A stretch of DNA of 64,000 nucleotides from positions 44,652,869 through 44,716,868 of the forward strand of contig CAMTDV010000018.1 of assembly GCA_947069175.1 (NCBI GenBank), in the 5' to 3' direction. Under the pieces are notes generated by a model. It was given only the letters and a program-made list of their open reading frames with translations. It was not told the DNA's origin and did no database searches. This document shows positions 57,954 through 64,000 of this stretch, one piece after another. How positions within the stretch are numbered: position 1 is the stretch's first letter; each line of letters starts with the position of its first letter. The translations under genes and the position numbers were made by a program. This DNA comes from Scalesia atractyloides. Lineage: Eukaryota; Streptophyta; Magnoliopsida; Asterales; Asteraceae.

Positions 57954-60900
57954 GTCTCCCCTGGTTAAAAGAATTTCATCCTCGAAATTCCGTTTAGTAA
58001 ACCGATGGAAAGCTTAGTATTTATATTCATGTCAGTCATCCAACCGACAAGTATGTTTTCGCTTTTCGTTTGGTATCATCATCGTACGGGGATGATAATT
58101 GAGCTACATAGTAGGTGTGTAATTGGTCCATCCACAATTCCTACGTATTGTTAAGAATAACTGTTGTCATCACTTCCAATATGAAAGTGAGAGTGTTGTT
58201 AAACTCAGAAAAACCGGAGTCACGTATTTACCTTGCAGATAACTGCAATTATTATGTTTTCTTCGCATTCATTATTTTCATCATTCAGACACCATAAGTT
58301 ACATTTACGATTTTGGTTTAATAGTTATTGAGCACCCCTATAGAGGAGGGGTATGGAAACTTTCCCAGGGTTCGTTGCGAACGTCGCAATGGTGAGCACC
58401 ATGCTTCGCATGTTTTGTGCAAAGGGAATAAATCTGGTTTCACCGAGTTGTGAGCGACAGTCTTCCCTTGTTGTCGTGTACGTGGGTTTCTTTGGTTAAT
58501 ACTAACCGACCACGAGAATCCCTACACTATGGTAGAGAATAAGATATAGAAAGGCTTTTCAGAGCCTAAGGTTGCCATATGTACAAGAGTACCAATGAAT
58601 CTGCACACTTACATCAATGGTGTGCCCGAACTACTCACCAGTAGTCGGATTACCTGGTAAAGATATAAAATTTCTACAATAATAATCCCAGTTTATGTTA
58701 AGTTTTGGGAGCTTGGCTCCAGCTGTTGTACAACTGTTTAGGTCATTCCAGAAGGAAATAACTTAGTAGGTTTGATAACATCGATGTGATTCTCCGTGAG
58801 ATAATCGTATAAAAATTCCCATATACCTGGAATGATAGAGTGTGTACCCAATGCGGTTGTAATTCAAGTACACCCTGCCTAGAACACTACTATATCACGT
58901 AGAAATGTTTAAGGCGTGATGAGTGTCTAATGATCACAAGTATCACCATGATGCCCCTAATTATGGAATCAAAATTGACCGTAGACGTGCAGGTAATTCT
59001 GAAAAAAGATGACTAAGTAACAAGTCATTGAATTAAGATTCCCCATCAACAGAGTACCTCCCGCAGGGTTAGAACATAGCCACGCTCTACTAACGTTTCA
59101 TAAGGATATCGTTAATGGAAACGCAAGAAGTAATGATGTCCCATTATGTTCTCGAAAGACTACCTAATGCATAGGCGAATCTTGCCCATACTAGTCATTA
59201 GATATTTAATCACCACTTGACCGTCTGGGTCTCATGGTTTTGCGAGTTAAACTCGGACTTGATACTACCAGAAACTGTATATGAGTATAGAAGATATGAT
59301 GCTTTCCCATCTTTGCACCTCCTCCATCTAAATAAGTGATTAAACGTAAGGGTTTCGTCGAGTTCGCTCATGCAAAACCGTCTCGGTCTAGATTGGGAAA
59401 ATCGTGTGGTTTTACGAAACCATGGGCTAAAGCCCGAATCCATAGTCACCTAGTTTCAATAGGGACAGTTGACCACTGAATCTATTTTTCCCGTTAGTCT
59501 CATATCTGTAATAATGTGAACAAGAAAAGAAGGCTCGGCCCCCGGGTTGGTCAAGACTAGGGTCGTTGAGTTTCTTGCCCCTTTATCTTAGGATTAGTCA
59601 GTTCTGTTTCTCAATAGGGCGGGGAAGGAATACGTGTTGCCGGGAAATGTAATAACATGGATTCATAATCGCTCGGCCACCTCTTGAAATAACAAAAGCA
59701 GCTTTAAGAAAAGCTGAATGAACAATATAATCAATCAGGGTAAGCCTAGCACTCTGACGGGTAGGATACGAATGGAGGTTATTAATGTCATTTCGCAGCC
59801 AGTCGGTGCATCCAGCCAAGCACCGATTTACACTTTGGTCGTTTGGTTTGGCTTGGTATCGTACATCGAGGAATCTATAATTTGTATCATATGTTAAGTA
59901 ACTCTCCAAGTTTGAAGAGAATTAGTTGTAGCGTCGAAGTTTTATTCTTATTTTAGGTATATAATACGTGCTTATCTCCCCCTCTGGATGGACATGATAT
60001 CCAAGGGACGTATTCGAAGATTCACTAGTCCCTTCATCTGGAATGATCGGAACTACTAGATGCATGGTTTAGCTTTCCCCAGGTGGGTCCCAGCGCGCAA
60101 AAGACAACAATTTCGATATTCGGACGACTCATGACTACTCGTTTTCAATGAGAGTTTGGCTTTGACCGTGTTGCTTAATGCGGGGTGGTTCTTAATTCTT
60201 AGCATTAGGTCGTACAAATACACATGTATATATATACAGTATCATACTTGATATTTCTCCCGTTCTTGTTTCTTTAGGTAGCATAAGAATTTTCGTAACT
60301 CGAAAAATCGGGTTTCTCGGTAACATCGTATTTCCCGATTACTCAAATAAATCGATTAAAATGAAACTCAATTGAAGGTACCAACCTGTCGAAGGAAGAC
60401 GAGGGGTGTTTCAACAATGTTCCCCTGATCTAGGGAATTTACTCCTCGTATACTCACAGGACAAGCAACACTGTTTAACGTATAACTCTTGGTTACAAGA
60501 GTAGGGTATCGATCACTTTGTATCCAATCAACGGATGAAAGTCGGGGTATCTCATGCATCATTCTCCTACACATGTAGGAGACTGTTACCATTTAACACC
60601 TTTACAACGGCCCGAAGGGAATTTCGATCGTCCCCTATGTATCGTGAATAACAGCGTGGAAGAGGATGAGACATATGGTGTTTTCCGGGTATTATCATTA
60701 TCGTAGAGTTAGGGAGTCAATATGTTTTATAGACATATAAGCATCTAAGTTGGTCCCTACTCAGGACCAATCGCATGGTCGTCGTAGATATCGTGACGCG
60801 AAAAGCCTTAACCAAATGAAAAAAGATCAAAGAACCATGCATCCCCTTATGCGGTTTCTAGAACCACATAAGGGTCGTTATATGTTGACCCAAATTACCC

Positions 60901-62204
60901 CTAGAAAGTCTTACTACAAATTCTAAGAAGGACCTACCCAGGATTAACCCCAAGGGTCATTATATGTTGACCCAAATTACCTTTCATTTAAAATCACCGC
61001 GAACATATCGATATTGTGGTTATGACAACTAGGGCATTATCTATAGCATCAAACAGGGTCAAAGTCCCAACACCGCATTGCCCCAGGCATAACTTAACGA
61101 CTCGCAACATGAAGCTTGTCGGCCCTGAGTAACGGTACCTTGATCATGTAGTCGGGTGTTTATATATAGGAAGTACCGCAACGTATCCACCACACCCATA
61201 TACCTGATCAACGTTCCGTTCACCAAGATATTCAACCTAATATTGCTTTTCGCGACTAGTCACTAAAATCCGAAACAATCAATAACCGTAATAGAACATA
61301 ACGTAACCGATGTCACACGAGACAATGTTCCACAACGCAAAGCATTTCAAAGGAATCTGTACCATCACAAACTTTATATCCCAAGGAATCGAATTACAAC
61401 GGGAAGGGTAACTTATTCACGCATTCCATGCCATATCCATGACCGAGAGATCGTCATAATCAGGAGGAATCCATCGGACAATCAAATGAATCATGGATTC
61501 AAGGATGAAAAGTTTCGTAAAATGTTTGAACTCTGTGATTGTATAACAATCGAATGTGAAACAACGAGAAGTGGAATACGGGTCCATACACATCCTCCCA
61601 GTCTATTAGAACGACCCACGTGTTCTTTATGTATCTATGTTCTTTTTGAAATACCATTCAGGTATGCAATCGTTGTTATAATACTTATAAGGATCCAGTT
61701 GGAGAGATCGTATCGTAGTAAAGGCTAGGGTTCTTTCATCATAAAGTATAAGTAACACTGTGGGAGTGATATGAATCCAAATCTAGGGTATATTAAACAA
61801 GTGGTCAATAGGAATGTGGAACGGACTGTAATACCATTTTTCTACCTACCACAAAGGCATATGTAGTAACGCATTATCCACCAATCCCAATTCATGTATC
61901 AATTCACGCACAAACATTCACACACTATCACCTTGGTACACGTATGTATCATTCCACGTATTTAAGTGTGTTTATTACCGAGGCTTTCCCAACACTTCCT
62001 CGTATGAGCAAGTTTGTTATTACGTTCCGGACCATAATAATCACTTGCCCCACAAGGCCATCCCGGTACTTGCAAATAGGATACCTTACAGTGTTCACTA
62101 AGTACATTTAGTGGAGGTTAATTTTTCCAAGGATGTCCACTAGAGTCCGAGCCTGTAGTTATAGTCTAGATTTCCTTAAAGGCACCTAATTCTCTATAAC
62201 CAAT
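57954..62204 (-). other. Internal region of element G, no gene seen
   Basis: Polypurine-like CCAGGGGAGAC (minus, 57954-57964) beside the 3' LTR. Scattered ORFs under 105 codons show no family motif. Contains the third hairpin module (61146-61210). Confidence 0.65.
61146..61210 (-). other. Hairpin module, copy 3 (element G)
   Basis: Core TTATATATAGGAAGTACC...GTATCCACC as in F, but outer stem GGGTGT (61154-61159)/ACACCC (61192-61197), with TGATCA-type pairing further out. All stem bases differ from F yet still pair. Confidence 0.7.
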
Positions 62205-62216
62205 TGCTCTGATACC
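62205..62216 (-). other. Primer binding site, element G
   Basis: Minus strand TGGTATCAGAGC, exact match to the initiator tRNA-Met complement, 6 bp from the LTR. Confidence 0.85.
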
Positions 62217-62222
62217 ATCTTC

Positions 62223-64000
62223 TGTCACACCCCGACTTGCAGCGGAAGAAAAATATGGGATGCAACAGACACCTCTGATACAAGCACATTGTTTATAAAG
62301 ACACTACATTACCTCTGATACAAGCACATTGTTTATAAAGACACTACGTTTTATTACTTAGAAAATGTTGATTACATACTACATGTATCTTACAACTGCG
62401 TGTTCCCATGAACCACATAAGTCTTCTATGCCACGAGCGTCTATATCAGGGTTCGCCTACAAACATGTCTTGAACAACATACACGGATCACACCAGTCTC
62501 AAGTTACCTGAAATGCATGTTAGTTTTAAAAAGGGTCAGCTAAAAGCTGTGTGAGTTCCACTGGTTTAGTTGTTGTGTAACAATATGGGTTGACAAGTTT
62601 AATTGCACTAGTCATAGTCACAGATCGAATTACACGAGGACACAAGTGAAACCTGGACTTTTGTGTCGTGTCTCCTTCTACACCTCAGCACCTCGTGCCG
62701 TATCTCACTCAACACGTTAGCACATCGGGCCGTATCTCATTCGACACGCCAGCCCCTCGGCTGCGTCACGTGCAGCCCAACGCCCTGAATGTAGTTATGC
62801 CTAACAACAAAACCAAGGTTAGGACGCGTGCAGTTGCCTTGTTACCGGCCTCACGGGTCTGGAGAACTAGGTTTGTCAAACCAATAATACTATCCACTGC
62901 CCCATAAGGCTTACGTTAGTCACTTGTAGTGGGGAGGTAGTTCGTGGGTTAGATAATTCACACCATCACAAGTTGGTGCAATTAACACAGTTTGTAATAT
63001 GCAAATCATTCAAGAGAACAGTAAAATAGTCTAACAGTGAGGAAGTGAAACACACTCCCAATTTGGTGTAATTAATACAGTTTTAACATGCAAGTCCCCA
63101 GAAAACCAGAAAATAATTTAAAAGTGGGGGAAGTGAAACTCACAGTGCGAGTAGTAGTCTCAATACAAGAATGATCATACAACTGGATCAACTTTAATAA
63201 CACACATGCAAGTATGGACTCAAATCAGCTTCTAAGTTGGTAATGGTTATAACTTGGATCTGCTAAGGAGTTTTTACTCCGGATTGAGTCTATAGGACAC
63301 TCGTATGGTGATGGAGGTCAGGGTAGTATTAGTTTTCAGTTTGGCTTCTAGACATTGTTTCACGTGCCAGCTTAAGTCAGTAGTTTAACGTGTTCAGATA
63401 ATGGTACGAGAATACCAATAGCACCACAAAGTTGTTATTTACTAATGATTAACTTTTTATAAAAGGGGTTTGGGTGTTTGGGGAGTCTAGGTTGCCCAAA
63501 TTTGAGTTTTCATTTTCACCATCGGTAATTCTTCCGAACTGTCATAGAACACTCCCATAGTGCCCAATTTGCCCGGGAATCTCCCGGAATACTCCCCGTG
63601 TTCCAGTTTTAGTATTTTTTGGGTTGGGTCAGTTCGCGGTTCCGGCAGGTTCGTTATACGGTAAACTGTCGAAATTGATTTAAAATTACCTATTTTTAAT
63701 TCCATAAGTTCCAATTTAATCTATAATTTGAATAAAAAGCTGCAACTTTTTATACAAGTTAGTAAAAATCTGTAGATTATGGAAAAATAATTTGGGAATT
63801 TATTTTGTCATTTTCCTTATTTAAATAAATTATTTATAAAACCATATTTAATAAAATAATTAACATTGATTATCACCATTGGTCCAAAAATTCCCAAAAC
63901 ATTATAGAACATCCTTTACATGTCCAGGACTTTTCACATAAATTTGAGATTTTTCCGATTTCGTTTCGGTGCGGTTCCGGCTACCGAAAACTTGTAAAAA
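62223..64000 (-). repeat. 5' LTR of element G, cut by window end
   Basis: Plus-strand start TGTCACACCCCGAC; similar to 54778 onward. A 43-bp tandem duplication (about 62268-62353, unit containing ACAAGCACATTGTTTATAAA) is absent from the 3' LTR. Confidence 0.8.

Larger units (their letters stand above)
42190..64000 (+). mobile_element. Element E: gypsy (chromovirus-like) host of F and G, 3' part outside window
   Basis: 5' LTR (42190-45490), tRNA-Met primer site, leader (45507-45835, resumed 53664-53912) and gag (53913-54777). Element F sits in the leader, element G cuts gag just before the knuckle region. Pol and the 3' LTR should lie beyond the window. Confidence 0.8.
54778..64000 (-). mobile_element. 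Element G: large non-coding LTR element (LARD-like)
   Basis: 3' LTR 54778-57953, internal 57954-62222 and 5' LTR from 62223 past the window edge. The 4.3-kb internal part has primer site and polypurine tract but no recognisable gag or pol on either strand. Its LTRs are cousins of the solo LTR at 38035-41398. The target duplication cannot be checked because the right end is outside. Confidence 0.75.

Noticed and set aside
59210..61728. ORFs of about 75-105 codons in element G
   Set aside because: No recognisable motif, no conservation visible elsewhere in the window.

Overview
The window looks like a plant nuclear genome, probably a eudicot and most likely Asteraceae; that family assignment comes from the look of the retroelement proteins and was not tested. 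I found no convincing cellular gene, rRNA gene or CRISPR array. Almost every base belongs to nested LTR retrotransposons, solo or broken LTRs and small DNA-transposon remnants.

Left half (1-35355). Two related Ty1/copia elements of the Sirevirus type face each other. Element A (+, 1-6779, 5' part outside the window) shows the end of pol, a long spacer, a large extra ORF downstream of pol, a polypurine tract and a truncated 3' LTR. Element B (-, 35355 down to 6780) has a 5' LTR, tRNA-Met primer site, broken gag, broken pol, spacer and extra ORF; its 3' end is missing and is fused near 6780 to the cut LTR of A. B is split by a gag-only copia element C (-, 10543-25833, target duplication CAAGT). 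C is split by an apparently intact Tekay/Del-like chromovirus D (+, 12919-23787, target duplication CTCTT) with one 1557-codon gag-pol ORF and nearly identical 2.6-2.7 kb LTRs.

Middle (35356-42189). A fragment of a gypsy-type LTR (-), a piece of a third Sirevirus extra ORF and a copia pol fragment, the latter split by a 3.4 kb solo LTR (38035-41398). Then a short TTCGGTT-rich repeat and about 200 bp of unidentified coding-like sequence.

Right half (42190-64000). Chromovirus E (+, 5' LTR 42190-45490, broken gag at 53913-54777, rest outside the window). Its leader holds a gag-only chromovirus F (-, 45836-53663, target duplication GAGTG). Its gag is cut by a non-coding, LARD-like element G (-, 54778 to beyond the window). 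E's LTR also carries a 199-bp TA-flanked MITE.

Most noteworthy signals: (1) a four-part tRNA-like cassette with a conserved period of about 170 bp inside the LTRs of chromoviruses D and F; (2) regularly spaced palindromes built on TTCG-NN-CGAA, upstream of both ORFs and of the TATA box in the copia elements, and an independent tight array in the LTR of E; (3) a hairpin module with conserved core and changed but still complementary stem, found twice in F and once in G; (4) two gag-only elements alongside a potentially autonomous chromovirus relative.
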